Shown here: in pieces, positions 34,050 through 44,535 of the stretch
Numbering within the stretch: position 1 is the stretch's first letter
Layout: every line of letters begins with the position of its first letter
Program-made: the position numbers and the translations under genes
Assembly (NCBI RefSeq): GCF_004310325.1
Contig: NZ_SIRT01000004.1
Span: 62,001 to 126,000, forward strand
Reading direction: 5' to 3'
DNA length: 64,000 bases
DNA from: Hyunsoonleella flava
GTDB taxonomy: Bacteria; Bacteroidota; Bacteroidia; Flavobacteriales; Flavobacteriaceae
Notes under the pieces: model-generated
What the model saw: the letters and a program-made list of their open reading frames with translations, nothing else
What the model was told of the DNA's origin: nothing
Database searches by the model: none

Positions 34050-34910
34050 ATGAGTTTTTTGAAGTCTTTTGTCTGTTTTTTTATGTTAGGTATATTCACT
34101 AGCATTAGTGCTCAATCTCCTAGAGGTAGTGATTCTTTAAACCTTAAGGATGACCAATCAATACCAAAACTTTTAAAACACGATATTAAACAAACGCTAA
34201 AAAGTGTTGGGCACAGTTTTACAAGGCCATTGCATTGGAAGGGTAAAGACTTTGGTAAACTAGGTGGCTTTATCTTTGGCACGGTAGCCCTATCTAGCTT
34301 GGATAAAGAGACAAACCGTTTTTTTGCTAGAAATAAAGAAGATTTTCCAAAGGGTATAAGAGATTTTGGTTGGTATTTTGGGAGCCCGCAAAACTATTTT
34401 ATTGCAAATGCAGGATTGTACGGCTTTGGTTTAGCTACTAAAAACGAAAAAATCAGAAAAACAAGTGTACTTATCATTTCATCATCTATTACTAGTGGGG
34501 CTATAAGTAGCTTATTAAAAGGGAGCGTTGGACGTTCAAGACCAAATCATACAGGTGACCCTTTTGATTTTAAACTATTCTCTTCTGAGCCAGGATACCA
34601 CTCTTTCCCATCAGGACACACTACTTTATCTATTACCATGTCTCATGCTATCGCTAAACAGTTTGATAATACTTGGATAAAAGTTGGTATCTACAGTATT
34701 GGTGCCATTGCTCCTATTTCTCGATTAGTTGATGGCGCTCATTGGCTGACGGATATCGCTTTTTCAACCGCTTTAAGCATTATCGTTGTTGATAGTATTG
34801 ATAAATTTCTCTTCAACTCTAAAGCCTACGATTATAGCAAAACACCTGCGAAAATATCTTGGAATTTAAAGCTATCTAGTAACCAAATCGGTATTGTCGG
34901 AACGTTTTAA
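34050..34910 (+). CDS. PAP2-family phosphatase
   Basis: 286 residues from the ATG at 34050, which gives a clean signal peptide (MSFLKSFVCFFMLGIFTSISAQ); the frame opens earlier at a non-ATG codon. All three motifs of the acid phosphatase/PAP2 superfamily are present: KGSVGRSRP, PSGHTTLS and SRLVDGAHWLTD, with catalytic His in motifs 2 and 3. Acts in the periplasm or inner membrane on lipid phosphates such as phosphatidate or undecaprenyl pyrophosphate; which one is not evident. Confidence 0.88.
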   Translation: MSFLKSFVCFFMLGIFTSISAQSPRGSDSLNLKDDQSIPKLLKHDIKQTLKSVGHSFTRPLHWKGKDFGKLGGFIFGTVALSSLDKETNRFFARNKEDFPKGIRDFGWYFGSPQNYFIANAGLYGFGLATKNEKIRKTSVLIISSSITSGAISSLLKGSVGRSRPNHTGDPFDFKLFSSEPGYHSFPSGHTTLSITMSHAIAKQFDNTWIKVGIYSIGAIAPISRLVDGAHWLTDIAFSTALSIIVVDSIDKFLFNSKAYDYSKTPAKISWNLKLSSNQIGIVGTF

Positions 34911-34969
34911 ACATTTTAAATCTCGATTTTTTTTTGTAACTTTAAGAGGAATCCTTAAAACTTTTGGCT

Positions 34970-35209
34970 ATGGAAGCATCTAATTACATTAAAGTTTTTT
35001 CAGGAAACTTTATTCAGGTTCAACGTGTTTTTAACGCATTAGAACAAGAAAATATTTGTGCCATAATTAAAGATGAGTCTGAATCTGGAAGACTGGCAGG
35101 CTTTGGTGCAAGTATTCAAGGCTTTCAAGAAATTCATGTGCATAAGGATGAATTGGATAAGGTTACGCCAATTCTAAATCGTCTTCTCTCTGAAATAGAA
35201 GAAGCGTAA
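34970..35209 (+). CDS. DUF2007-type small protein
   Basis: 79 residues from the ATG at 34970. The pattern YIKVFSGNFIQVQRVFNALE...I.A.IKDE...FGASIQGFQEIHVHKDELDKVTPIL is that of the DUF2007 family, described as a putative signal-transducing small protein with a GlnB-like alpha-beta fold. Cytoplasmic. It ends at 35209, immediately next to the end of the convergent ABC-F gene (35210). Common in flavobacterial genomes; function unknown. Confidence 0.75.
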   Translation: MEASNYIKVFSGNFIQVQRVFNALEQENICAIIKDESESGRLAGFGASIQGFQEIHVHKDELDKVTPILNRLLSEIEEA

Positions 35210-36844
<1,635 letters not shown>

Positions 36845-36856
36845 TTAAAATTTTTG

Positions 36857-36864
36857 CAAAAGTA
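36857..36864 (-). promoter_or_regulatory. -7 box of the ABC-F gene
   Basis: TACTTTTG on the minus strand, a perfect TAnnTTTG, 22 bp before the start codon at 36835. Confidence 0.5.
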
Positions 36865-36971
36865 AAAAAATCTAAGCGTTACTTAAGTATAATACATTTA
36901 ATTTTTAAAGCCTTATTAGTGATATTATAACATTTAACAACGCCTTAACAGCCTATTATTAGTGCAAAACA

Positions 36972-36979
36972 TATTTTTG
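36972..36979 (+). promoter_or_regulatory. -7 box of the thioredoxin-like lipoprotein gene
   Basis: TATTTTTG, a perfect TAnnTTTG, 43 bp before the ATG chosen at 37022. Confidence 0.5.
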
Positions 36980-37021
36980 TAAGAGTAGATTATGACGTCT
37001 GCTTTTTTTGAAGAGGGATTT

Positions 37022-38431
37022 ATGAAAATATACTTATACATAGTATGTATTGCTTTTGCTTTAATTAGTTGTGGTACAGACTCTTGTAACTACGCAATAC
37101 TTGGAGGCGAAATAATTAATAAGAACACTGACTATGTGGTTCTTTATGATTCTGAGGAAGTTTTAGACACTGTAAAACTTGATGGGAATAATCGTTTTTC
37201 ATACAAAATAGAAGGATTAACCTCTGGATTTTACACATTTCGTCATGGCGGTGAAATTCAAATGGTGCTATTAGAGCCTGGTGACAGCCTCATGTTTCGA
37301 TTAAATACTTTTGATTTTGACGAATCTTTGGTGTACACTGGCAAAGGCGCCAAAGAGAACAATTATTTAATTAATGATTTTCTTCAAAGCGAAAAAGAGG
37401 AAAAGCAAGTATTCAAATTATGTCAATTAAAACCAGAAGCTTTTGAAGCTGAAATAGATTCTATTAGAAATAAAAAGCTAAGAAAATTAAAATATTACCA
37501 AGAAAAACATAATACTTCTGAACTATTTAACAAAATTGCCCAAGCTAATATCGATTACGATTATTATTCCAGTAAAGAAGTTTATCCGTTTGTGCAGTAT
37601 GGAAGGAATAAGAAAAAAATAATTGAAGCTTTACCTGCTGATTTTTATAGTTATCGCAAGAACCTGAATTACAATGATGAATTCTTCAAAGATTATTTCA
37701 ACTATAACGCATTCCTTAAACGTAGCTTCAACAACATAGCGTTGGAAACTCATGTAAAACACGCAAAATCACCTTACGAGATTTGGACAAATTGTTGTTA
37801 CAATCTTGATAAAATGAAGGCTGTAGACAGTTTGATTAAAAATAAAGATATTAAAAACCAATTGCTTTATCATTACGCCATGACTTTCTTGTCAAAAAGT
37901 AAAAAAGTTGACGATAATGATAAAGTGATAAACTATTTCCTATCAAAAAGCACAAATGAAAAGCATAACGACTTAATTGTGGCTTACAACTCCTCCATTA
38001 ATAAATTGAAACCGGGAGAGTTGTTTCCAGACGTACATGTACGAAACTTAAGAAATGATTTAATAAATATGAATACCATCATAAACAAGCCTACCGTTGT
38101 TTATTTTTGGTCCCATTTATACAAGGATTATTTTGACACCACGCATAAACGTGTTAAAGAACTAACTAAAAAATATCCTGAAGTAGAATTTATCTCCGTA
38201 AATATTGACGATTACAGTAAAGAGCGTTGGATATCCACCATAAAAAATAAAAGGAATGCGCTTCAACACGAATATATTTTTGAAGAGCCAGAAATGTCCA
38301 GACAAAAATTAGCCGTTTACCCGCTTACAAAAGTGATTTTAGTTAGCGACGAAAATAAGATTGTTAATGGGCATGCCAATATGTTCTCTAATGGTTTTGA
38401 AGAAGAAATTCTAGGTTTATTAAATCTTTAA
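37022..38431 (+). CDS. DUF4369/TlpA-like lipoprotein without the thioredoxin cysteines
   Basis: 469 residues from the ATG at 37022 (MKIYLYIVCIAFALISCGTD, lipobox ISC); an ATG ten codons upstream would disturb the signal peptide. The first 110 residues match the DUF4369 beta domain (AILGGEIINKNTDYVVLYD...GDSLMFRL). A helical middle leads to a thioredoxin-like fold (about 335-465: ELFPDVHVRNLRNDLINM...NKPTVVYFWSHLYKDYF...). Where TlpA proteins have WCxxC this one has SHLYKDYF, so no disulfide exchange is possible. Probably a structural or binding relative. Confidence 0.72.
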   Translation: MKIYLYIVCIAFALISCGTDSCNYAILGGEIINKNTDYVVLYDSEEVLDTVKLDGNNRFSYKIEGLTSGFYTFRHGGEIQMVLLEPGDSLMFRLNTFDFDESLVYTGKGAKENNYLINDFLQSEKEEKQVFKLCQLKPEAFEAEIDSIRNKKLRKLKYYQEKHNTSELFNKIAQANIDYDYYSSKEVYPFVQYGRNKKKIIEALPADFYSYRKNLNYNDEFFKDYFNYNAFLKRSFNNIALETHVKHAKSPYEIWTNCCYNLDKMKAVDSLIKNKDIKNQLLYHYAMTFLSKSKKVDDNDKVINYFLSKSTNEKHNDLIVAYNSSINKLKPGELFPDVHVRNLRNDLINMNTIINKPTVVYFWSHLYKDYFDTTHKRVKELTKKYPEVEFISVNIDDYSKERWISTIKNKRNALQHEYIFEEPEMSRQKLAVYPLTKVILVSDENKIVNGHANMFSNGFEEEILGLLNL

Positions 38432-38527
38432 CCTGACAAATTCTCATTGGTTTTATCAAACTTCATTTGGAATATTTTTTGATACAGAACATTCAGTTTT
38501 ATAGTTTAATCTTAAATATTTTAAATT

Positions 38528-38710
38528 ATGGAAGCAACATCTGTCAAAGTCAATTTTAATGGCAAAGAAGGAAACAAGTACTTCATTAAGTTTCCTGATT
38601 TAAAAATTCCTGTTTCAGTAAACAAAAACTTGTACCAAAAGATGCTAAATAGTGATATGTATGAGTTTATGAATTTACCAAGCCGACGCTCTAGAGTAAA
38701 TTCAGCATAG
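38528..38710 (+). CDS. Small conserved-looking protein, unrecognised
   Basis: 60 residues, MEATSVKVNFNGKEGNKYFI, beta-rich at first and then basic at the C-terminus (PSRRSRVNSA). It has no signal or membrane segment. A proper ATG, its own terminator 30 bp downstream and coding-like composition argue that it is real. Flanked by the thioredoxin-like lipoprotein and trmD, not obviously tied to either. No family recognised. Confidence 0.55.
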   Translation: MEATSVKVNFNGKEGNKYFIKFPDLKIPVSVNKNLYQKMLNSDMYEFMNLPSRRSRVNSA

Positions 38711-38740
38711 TTTTCAATATTTAAACAGAGATTAAAAACA

Positions 38741-38775
38741 AAAAGGTTGTCTCATTACAAGGCAGCCTTTTGTAT
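38741..38775 (+). terminator. Terminator before trmD
   Basis: AAAAGGTTGTC (38741-38751) pairs with GGCAGCCTTTT (38761-38771) with two G-U pairs, followed by TTTTGT. Confidence 0.65.
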
Positions 38776-38796
38776 ATTAATAAAGAACAATTCGTT

Positions 38797-38804
38797 TATA
38801 TTTG
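38797..38804 (+). promoter_or_regulatory. -7 box of trmD
   Basis: TATATTTG, a perfect TAnnTTTG, 16 bp before the trmD ATG, so the 5' leader is only about ten bases. Confidence 0.55.
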
Positions 38805-38820
38805 CGATAACATTTAAATT

Positions 38821-39498
38821 ATGCGCATAGATATTATTACTGTATTACCAGAATTGCTAAAAAGTCCGTTTGAAGCATCCATTTTAAAGCGTGCTATAAC
38901 AGCTAATATGGTAGAAATTCATTTTCACAATCTTCGTGATTATGCCACTGATAATTATAAATCCATAGACGACACACAATTTGGTGGTGGAGCCGGTATG
39001 GTAATGATGGTAGAGCCTATTCATAAATGTATTTCAAACCTCAAATCGCAACGCAATTATGATGAAGTGATTTATATGACGCCTGATGGGGAAACCCTTA
39101 ATCAAGGTATAGCGAATCAAATTAGCATAAAAGAGAACATTATCATTCTGTGTGGACATTACAAAGGTGTGGACCAACGTGTTCGTGACCATTTAATTAC
39201 CAGAGAAATTTCTATAGGAGATTTTGTGCTTTCTGGTGGAGAGCTTGCAGCTGCGGTATTGTGTGATGCTGTAATACGATTAATTCCTGGTGTTTTAGGC
39301 AATGAAACCTCTGCCTTGACTGACTCTTTTCAGGATAACTTATTAGCGCCTCCCATTTATACAAAACCTAGAGAATATAATGGATGGAAAGTTCCGGAAC
39401 TATTGTTTAGCGGCAACTTACCTAAAATTGAAGAATGGCGAGAGGAACAGGCGTATAAGCGCACTAAAGAGCGCCGTCCCGATCTTTTAGAGGATTAG
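38821..39498 (+). CDS. trmD: tRNA (guanine-37-N1)-methyltransferase
   Basis: 225 residues, full length. The trefoil-knot SPOUT motifs are present: [25 protein letters not shown] and [15 protein letters not shown], which hold S-adenosylmethionine, with the catalytic Asp in the DSFQ segment and the C-terminal RPDLLED typical of TrmD. Methylates G37 next to the anticodon to prevent frameshifting. Here it stands alone with its own promoter and terminator rather than in an rpsP-rimM-trmD-rplS operon. Confidence 0.97.
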   Translation: MRIDIITVLPELLKSPFEASILKRAITANMVEIHFHNLRDYATDNYKSIDDTQFGGGAGMVMMVEPIHKCISNLKSQRNYDEVIYMTPDGETLNQGIANQISIKENIIILCGHYKGVDQRVRDHLITREISIGDFVLSGGELAAAVLCDAVIRLIPGVLGNETSALTDSFQDNLLAPPIYTKPREYNGWKVPELLFSGNLPKIEEWREEQAYKRTKERRPDLLED

Positions 39499-39510
39499 CA
39501 AAAACTAAAA

Positions 39511-39546
39511 AAGCGATTAAATCAAAATGAAATAATCGCTTTTTTA
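39511..39546. terminator. Bidirectional terminator between trmD and the M61 peptidase gene
   Basis: AAGCGATTA (39511-39519) / TAATCGCTT (39533-39541) then TTTTT; A-rich on the other side, so it can serve both convergent genes. Confidence 0.8.
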
Positions 39547-39561
39547 TTATGGTTTAAATTT

Positions 39562-41457
39562 TTACCCTTTCATCCAAGCTTTTCTAAGAGCAACCTGCTC
39601 CTCGGTAGCATCTTCTTTTTCAATTAAGCCTTTGCCTGTAGTATAACCTTGTGTTGTTGTAGTTTTAATTACAATTTCTTCACCATTTCTGTTCAGCTTT
39701 ACCTCAATGTCCTTTCCTGGTTTCCACATAAACACTTCCTGAAGCACTTGATTGGCATTCATCAAAGTGACTTCAGTGCCATTAATGCTTTCAATAACAT
39801 CATTAGCTTGTACACCTTGCTCTACCCAAAAACTGTTCTGTAATGCTGCTTCAGTAAAAAATATAGTACCTTTTTGCCCATCACCGCTAACGATAGGAGC
39901 ATTATTCAGTATAATATAATTAGCTTTAATTTTTGTCTCTCCTATTTCCAGCCCTACTTTTTCAAAAAAGTCTTCATACCTTATAGGTAAATCTCCAACG
40001 ACGTGAGTATTTAAAAACTCTCCAATGGATGGGTATGTCATTTCTGTTATTTCAGCAATTAATTTGTCGTCTTCAAAAGGCTTATTTTTCCCGTACTTAT
40101 TTGACAATTCCTTCATTAGAGATAAAATACCTCTATTGCCATTACTTTCTTCACGCATTAAAATATCAATACACATTCCTATTAACGCTCCTTTTTGATA
40201 AACGTTAATGTATTGATCTTTATATGGTGCTTTAAGCACATTTTCACTCATAATGGTAAAACTCATAGCGTCATTATAAGCCTTTGATGCCTGTATTTTA
40301 CCCATGATCTTATTATAAAAATCTTCTTTTTCAACAAGACCTTGATCTATTTGAAATAATGTGGCAAAATACTCAGTAACGCCTTCATACATCCATAAAT
40401 GCTTTGAAAATGTTGGGTTGTTATAATCGAAATAATGAACGTCCTCAGAATGCACACTCAAAGGTGTAACAATATGAAAAAATTCATGAGACACCACATC
40501 AATCATGCTTTCAGCCAAAGCAGCTTCGTCCATGGCTTCTGGTAAAACTACAACAGTAGATGTATGGTGCTCCAATGCTCCAAACCCTTTTGGTGAGTCT
40601 TCCTTTCCTTCTGATAGGTACAGATAAATATCATATCGGGGCGTAGAATTAATATCCCCCAAATATGCTTTTTGAGCTTTCATCATCTTAAAAACAGTTT
40701 CTTTTAATGATGCTGCCGTATGGACTTTATTTGGCGAATACACGCTTAAAACTATTTTTATATCTCCAACTTGAAATTCCTCAACATCCAAGTTACCGTA
40801 CATCATTGGGTTATCCGTAATGTCAAAATATCTTGGCGCTATATAACTTGATGTAATATACTTACCATCATCACCTGTGCTTGAAGATGTATTCTGCAAT
40901 GCAGAAGTACGCACAAAATCTGCAGGAGCAGTAACATCTAATTTATATTGATTGCTTCTAAGCGAATCGAAATACCCAATAAAACCATGTAAATTCAACA
41001 CATAATTTTCTGGCTCAATGTTAGTGCCTGATGGAGAAAATGGCTGCTCCTCTCCTATGCCTCCTTTGGTTTCAATATCATAGGTATCGTTAACATTGTA
41101 AGTAATTTTATCAAGTGATTTTGCGTTTTCAATCGTCCAAGAATTATCATCAACTTTATTGGCTGGCATTGCATTCCCGTCGTAATCAATCGCTTTAAAA
41201 TCTTCAACATATTTTCCAAAATCGCTTACGGAATACGTACCTTGAACTACCCGCGGCAATCGATAGGTTACGGTTTCAACAGTGAAACGCCCAGGGTTTA
41301 TTACAACCGGGGCTTTATCATCCACAACATTTGATAAATCAATATGCGCATCAATTGGCAAATTAATGGCCAAATCATTTACCTTACCTTTTCCTGCGCC
41401 ACAACCAAATAGCATTACGCTTAGGCAAATTGACGCTATAAAAACTCTAATATTCAT
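39562..41457 (-). CDS. M61 family metallopeptidase lipoprotein with PDZ domain
   Basis: 631 residues. Lipoprotein signal (MNIRVFIASICLSVMLFGCG). A beta-rich N-terminal domain is followed by a gluzincin zinc site HEFFH (VVSHEFFHIVTPLSV, about residue 325) with the downstream glutamate in MYEGVTEYFATLF, and a C-terminal PDZ domain (about 530-610, VQANDVIESINGTEVTLMNA). This is the glycyl-aminopeptidase M61 group. Expected on the periplasmic or outer face, acting on peptides. Single-gene unit with promoter at 41487-41494. Confidence 0.9.
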   Translation of the reverse strand: MNIRVFIASICLSVMLFGCGAGKGKVNDLAINLPIDAHIDLSNVVDDKAPVVINPGRFTVETVTYRLPRVVQGTYSVSDFGKYVEDFKAIDYDGNAMPANKVDDNSWTIENAKSLDKITYNVNDTYDIETKGGIGEEQPFSPSGTNIEPENYVLNLHGFIGYFDSLRSNQYKLDVTAPADFVRTSALQNTSSSTGDDGKYITSSYIAPRYFDITDNPMMYGNLDVEEFQVGDIKIVLSVYSPNKVHTAASLKETVFKMMKAQKAYLGDINSTPRYDIYLYLSEGKEDSPKGFGALEHHTSTVVVLPEAMDEAALAESMIDVVSHEFFHIVTPLSVHSEDVHYFDYNNPTFSKHLWMYEGVTEYFATLFQIDQGLVEKEDFYNKIMGKIQASKAYNDAMSFTIMSENVLKAPYKDQYINVYQKGALIGMCIDILMREESNGNRGILSLMKELSNKYGKNKPFEDDKLIAEITEMTYPSIGEFLNTHVVGDLPIRYEDFFEKVGLEIGETKIKANYIILNNAPIVSGDGQKGTIFFTEAALQNSFWVEQGVQANDVIESINGTEVTLMNANQVLQEVFMWKPGKDIEVKLNRNGEEIVIKTTTTQGYTTGKGLIEKEDATEEQVALRKAWMKG

Positions 41458-41486
41458 TTGTAAATTTTTAAATTAAAAAGTGAATG

Positions 41487-41494
41487 CAAAAATA
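41487..41494 (-). promoter_or_regulatory. -7 box of the M61 peptidase gene
   Basis: TATTTTTG on the minus strand, a perfect TAnnTTTG, 30 bp before the start at 41457. Confidence 0.5.
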
Positions 41495-41550
41495 ATATTA
41501 TGTGCTACCATGTGTTCCCAAGGTTTTGTTAAAAGATACTATATTCGCTC

Positions 41551-42558
41551 ATGCAACAGCCACTAGTAAGCATATTAACACCATTTAAGAATACTGAACG
41601 TTTTTTAGCAGAATGCTTAAATTCTATTCTAGAGCAAACCTATACAAACTGGGAATTACTCATTGTAGATGACCATTCTACAGACAATAGCTATAAATTA
41701 GTTGAAAGATTTGCAACAGCAGATCGTCGCATAAAACTTTTAAAAAATAATGGAAGCGGTATTATTGATGCTTTAAAACTGGCTTTTAAAAACAGTTCTG
41801 GGACTTTGATAACACGCATGGATAGTGATGATATTATGTTACCTAACAAGCTTGAAGTTTTAGCCCATAATTTATTGACCCATGGAAAAAACCATGTGGC
41901 TGTTGGCTTGGTTGAATATTTTAATGCCAATGGTGTTGGTCCTGGTTACAAAAGCTATGAAGTTTGGCTTAATACGCTTACCAAATTAGGCAATAACTAC
42001 AGCGAAATTTATAAAGAATGTGTTATTCCCTCACCTTGTTGGATGCTATATCGAGCGGACCTGGAGGCCTGTGGTGCATTTTATCCTGATGTTTATCCAG
42101 AGGATTACGACCTAACATTCCGATTTTATAAAAATGATTATTCATGTATTCCTTGTAACACTGTGATCCACAAATGGCGTGATTACAGTACCAGAACTTC
42201 TAGAACCCATGTACACTATGCTCAGAATCATTTTACAGCTTTAAAAGTAAAACACTTTTTAGATATTGATTATAATCCTTCAAAAAACCTAGTGATTTGG
42301 GGCGCAGGTACAAAAGGAAAGCTAATGGCTAGTATATTTATTGAGCGTCATATTCCTTTTGAATGGATTTGCGATAACCCAAATAAAATTGGAAAGGAAA
42401 TTTATGGGAAGCGTATGCTTAATTTTGATGCACTAGCAAAGATTGAAAATCCACAAAGTTTGATAACAGTTGCCAATAAGGACGCTCAGAAAGAAATCAG
42501 AGCATATTTAAATAAATTGAATTTAGAACCGTTTAAGGACTATATTTTCTTTTGTTAG
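41551..42558 (+). CDS. Family 2 glycosyltransferase with C-terminal Rossmann-like domain
   Basis: 335 residues. GT-A fold at about 1-230: VSILTPFKNTERFLAECLNS, nucleotide site VDDHSTDNS and the D-x-D motif MDSDDIM. From about 250 the segment LVIWGAGTKGKLMASIF shows a second nucleotide-binding Rossmann fold (GxGxxG-like GAGTKG) with ICDNPNKIG after it. Such fusions occur in capsule and LPS-type transferases. Cytoplasmic. Not embedded in a polysaccharide cluster; substrate unknown. Confidence 0.85.
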   Translation: MQQPLVSILTPFKNTERFLAECLNSILEQTYTNWELLIVDDHSTDNSYKLVERFATADRRIKLLKNNGSGIIDALKLAFKNSSGTLITRMDSDDIMLPNKLEVLAHNLLTHGKNHVAVGLVEYFNANGVGPGYKSYEVWLNTLTKLGNNYSEIYKECVIPSPCWMLYRADLEACGAFYPDVYPEDYDLTFRFYKNDYSCIPCNTVIHKWRDYSTRTSRTHVHYAQNHFTALKVKHFLDIDYNPSKNLVIWGAGTKGKLMASIFIERHIPFEWICDNPNKIGKEIYGKRMLNFDALAKIENPQSLITVANKDAQKEIRAYLNKLNLEPFKDYIFFC

Positions 42559-42584
42559 ACATAATTAGAATCAAAAAAAATACG

Positions 42585-42592
42585 TAGGTTTG
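42585..42592 (+). promoter_or_regulatory. -7 box of the BatA-like operon
   Basis: TAGGTTTG, a perfect TAnnTTTG, 17 bp before the ATG at 42610. Confidence 0.5.
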
Positions 42593-42609
42593 ATAAACTA
42601 AAAAAATAA

Positions 42610-44535
42610 ATGCAGTTTAAATACCCCGAACTTCTTTACGCTTTATTTTTACTGGTTATTCCTATAATAGTTCATTTATTCCAGCTTCGAAAATTTAAAA
42701 AGGTACCTTTTACCAATGTTGCTTTTTTAAAAAATGTGGCGATACAAACCCGTAAAAGTTCACAGCTAAAAAAATGGTTAACACTTATTACCAGATTATT
42801 ACTGTTTGCTGCTATCATTTTTGCCTTTGCACAACCTTTTTATTCAAAAAATAACACACTCAACAAAAAGACCGAAACGGTTGTATATTTAGATAACTCC
42901 TTCAGTATGCAGGCAAAAGGCGACAGAGGTGTTTTATTGAAACGAGCGGTTCAAGACTTGCTACTTAATGTACCAGAAGATGAGAATTTATCCATTTTCA
43001 CAAATTCTGAAACCTATAAAAATACAACCTTAGGAGCTATCAAAAATAGCTTATTGCAACTGGAGTATGCCCCTAACGGTGTGTCTTTTAAAACTGCACT
43101 CTTAAAAAGTAAAAATTTATTTAGTAAAGACGCTAAGACTGTAAAAAACCTGATTTTTATTTCAGATTTTCAGAATCAAGATGAAATGTTTAATCCTGAA
43201 AAAGATTACCTAATAACGTTGCATGTAGTAAAATTAGAGCCTATTAATACTCAAAACGTAGCAATAGACTCCGCATATATCTCAAAATCAAATCCAACCA
43301 AATTAGAGCTAACCGTTAGTTTAAAGAATAGTGGTAATCCCATTGAAAATTTACCGGTTTCACTTCTTAACAGTAATAGTTTAATTGCAAAAACCTCTAC
43401 ACAAATTGATGACGAAGCAAAAGTTATATTTGATTTACCTACAAACGAAGTCATCAATGGTGAAATAAAAATTAATGACACACACCTAACGTTCGACAAT
43501 AGGCTGTTCTTCAATTTTAACACCCCAGAAAAGATTAATGTTTTGGCAATCAACAGTACAGATTCAAACTTTCTGAAACGTATTTATACTGAAGATGAAT
43601 TTGAATTCATGAATTATAGCTTAAAAAACTTGGACTATAATCGTATAAACAATCAAAACCTTATTATTCTTAATGAACTTGAAACCATCCCAAATGCTCT
43701 CAGTACAGTTTTAAGTGCCTTTACCAATAATGGCGGTACAGTTTTAATTATTCCTGCTAAAAATGCAACTATCAGTTCCTACAATGGTTTACTATCAAAT
43801 TATAGGCTAGGTTTTAAAAATGAAGTGTCATCAGAAAAGCGTATTACCACCATAAACTATAGCCATCCACTTTACAATAACGGTGTTTTTGAAAAACGCG
43901 TTACCAACTTTCAATACCCAAAAATCAACTCATTTTACAGTCTAAACTCTAACGCTGCAGCTCCTATACTTTCTTTTGAAGATGGAAGGCCTTTTTTAAC
44001 AAGCAGCAATAAAATGTATCTTTTTACGGGACCATTAAATACTGAAAATTCAAACTTTAAAAGTTCGCCCTTGATCGTCCCAACGTTATACAACATTGCA
44101 AAGCGCAGCTTTAAAATCCCAGAACTGTATTATAATATTGGAACGCAAAATAGCTTTGAGGTAAAAGTGAATTTACAGCAGGACGAAGTATTAACCTTGC
44201 AACGCGATAGTGAGAGCATCATCCCGAGACAACAAAACTTTAATAACAAAGTCTTGATAACTACAGATGAACTTCCAAAACGTGATGGCATCTACCAAGT
44301 TAGAAATAATGAGTCCGTCATTAAGAATGTGAGCTTTAATTTTAACAGAAAGGAAAGCGCATTAACGTATCAAAATGTTGATAATCTTGAATTTGTAGAA
44401 ACCAGTAGTTCCATAAGCGAATTGTTTGATACGTTAAAAAGTGAGACTAAAGTTAATGCCTTGTGGAAATGGTTTGTTATTTTTGCACTAATTCTGTTGC
44501 TTACGGAAATGCTCATCTTAAAATATTTTAAATGA
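42610..44535 (+). CDS. BatA-like protein with N-terminal membrane anchor and vWA domain
   Basis: 641 residues. It opens with the BatA N-terminal module (PELLYALFLLVIPIIVHLFQLRKFKKVPFTN), a second span at about 57-77, then a vWA domain with metal site D-x-S-x-S (VVYLDNSFSMQAKG). A long beta-rich periplasmic region follows, and the C-terminus ends in a membrane span (WFVIFALILLLTEMLILKYF). Bat proteins were first linked to aerotolerance in Bacteroides. This one stands apart from a bat operon and overlaps the next gene by 4 bp, so the two are co-translated. Confidence 0.85.
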   Translation: MQFKYPELLYALFLLVIPIIVHLFQLRKFKKVPFTNVAFLKNVAIQTRKSSQLKKWLTLITRLLLFAAIIFAFAQPFYSKNNTLNKKTETVVYLDNSFSMQAKGDRGVLLKRAVQDLLLNVPEDENLSIFTNSETYKNTTLGAIKNSLLQLEYAPNGVSFKTALLKSKNLFSKDAKTVKNLIFISDFQNQDEMFNPEKDYLITLHVVKLEPINTQNVAIDSAYISKSNPTKLELTVSLKNSGNPIENLPVSLLNSNSLIAKTSTQIDDEAKVIFDLPTNEVINGEIKINDTHLTFDNRLFFNFNTPEKINVLAINSTDSNFLKRIYTEDEFEFMNYSLKNLDYNRINNQNLIILNELETIPNALSTVLSAFTNNGGTVLIIPAKNATISSYNGLLSNYRLGFKNEVSSEKRITTINYSHPLYNNGVFEKRVTNFQYPKINSFYSLNSNAAAPILSFEDGRPFLTSSNKMYLFTGPLNTENSNFKSSPLIVPTLYNIAKRSFKIPELYYNIGTQNSFEVKVNLQQDEVLTLQRDSESIIPRQQNFNNKVLITTDELPKRDGIYQVRNNESVIKNVSFNFNRKESALTYQNVDNLEFVETSSSISELFDTLKSETKVNALWKWFVIFALILLLTEMLILKYFK

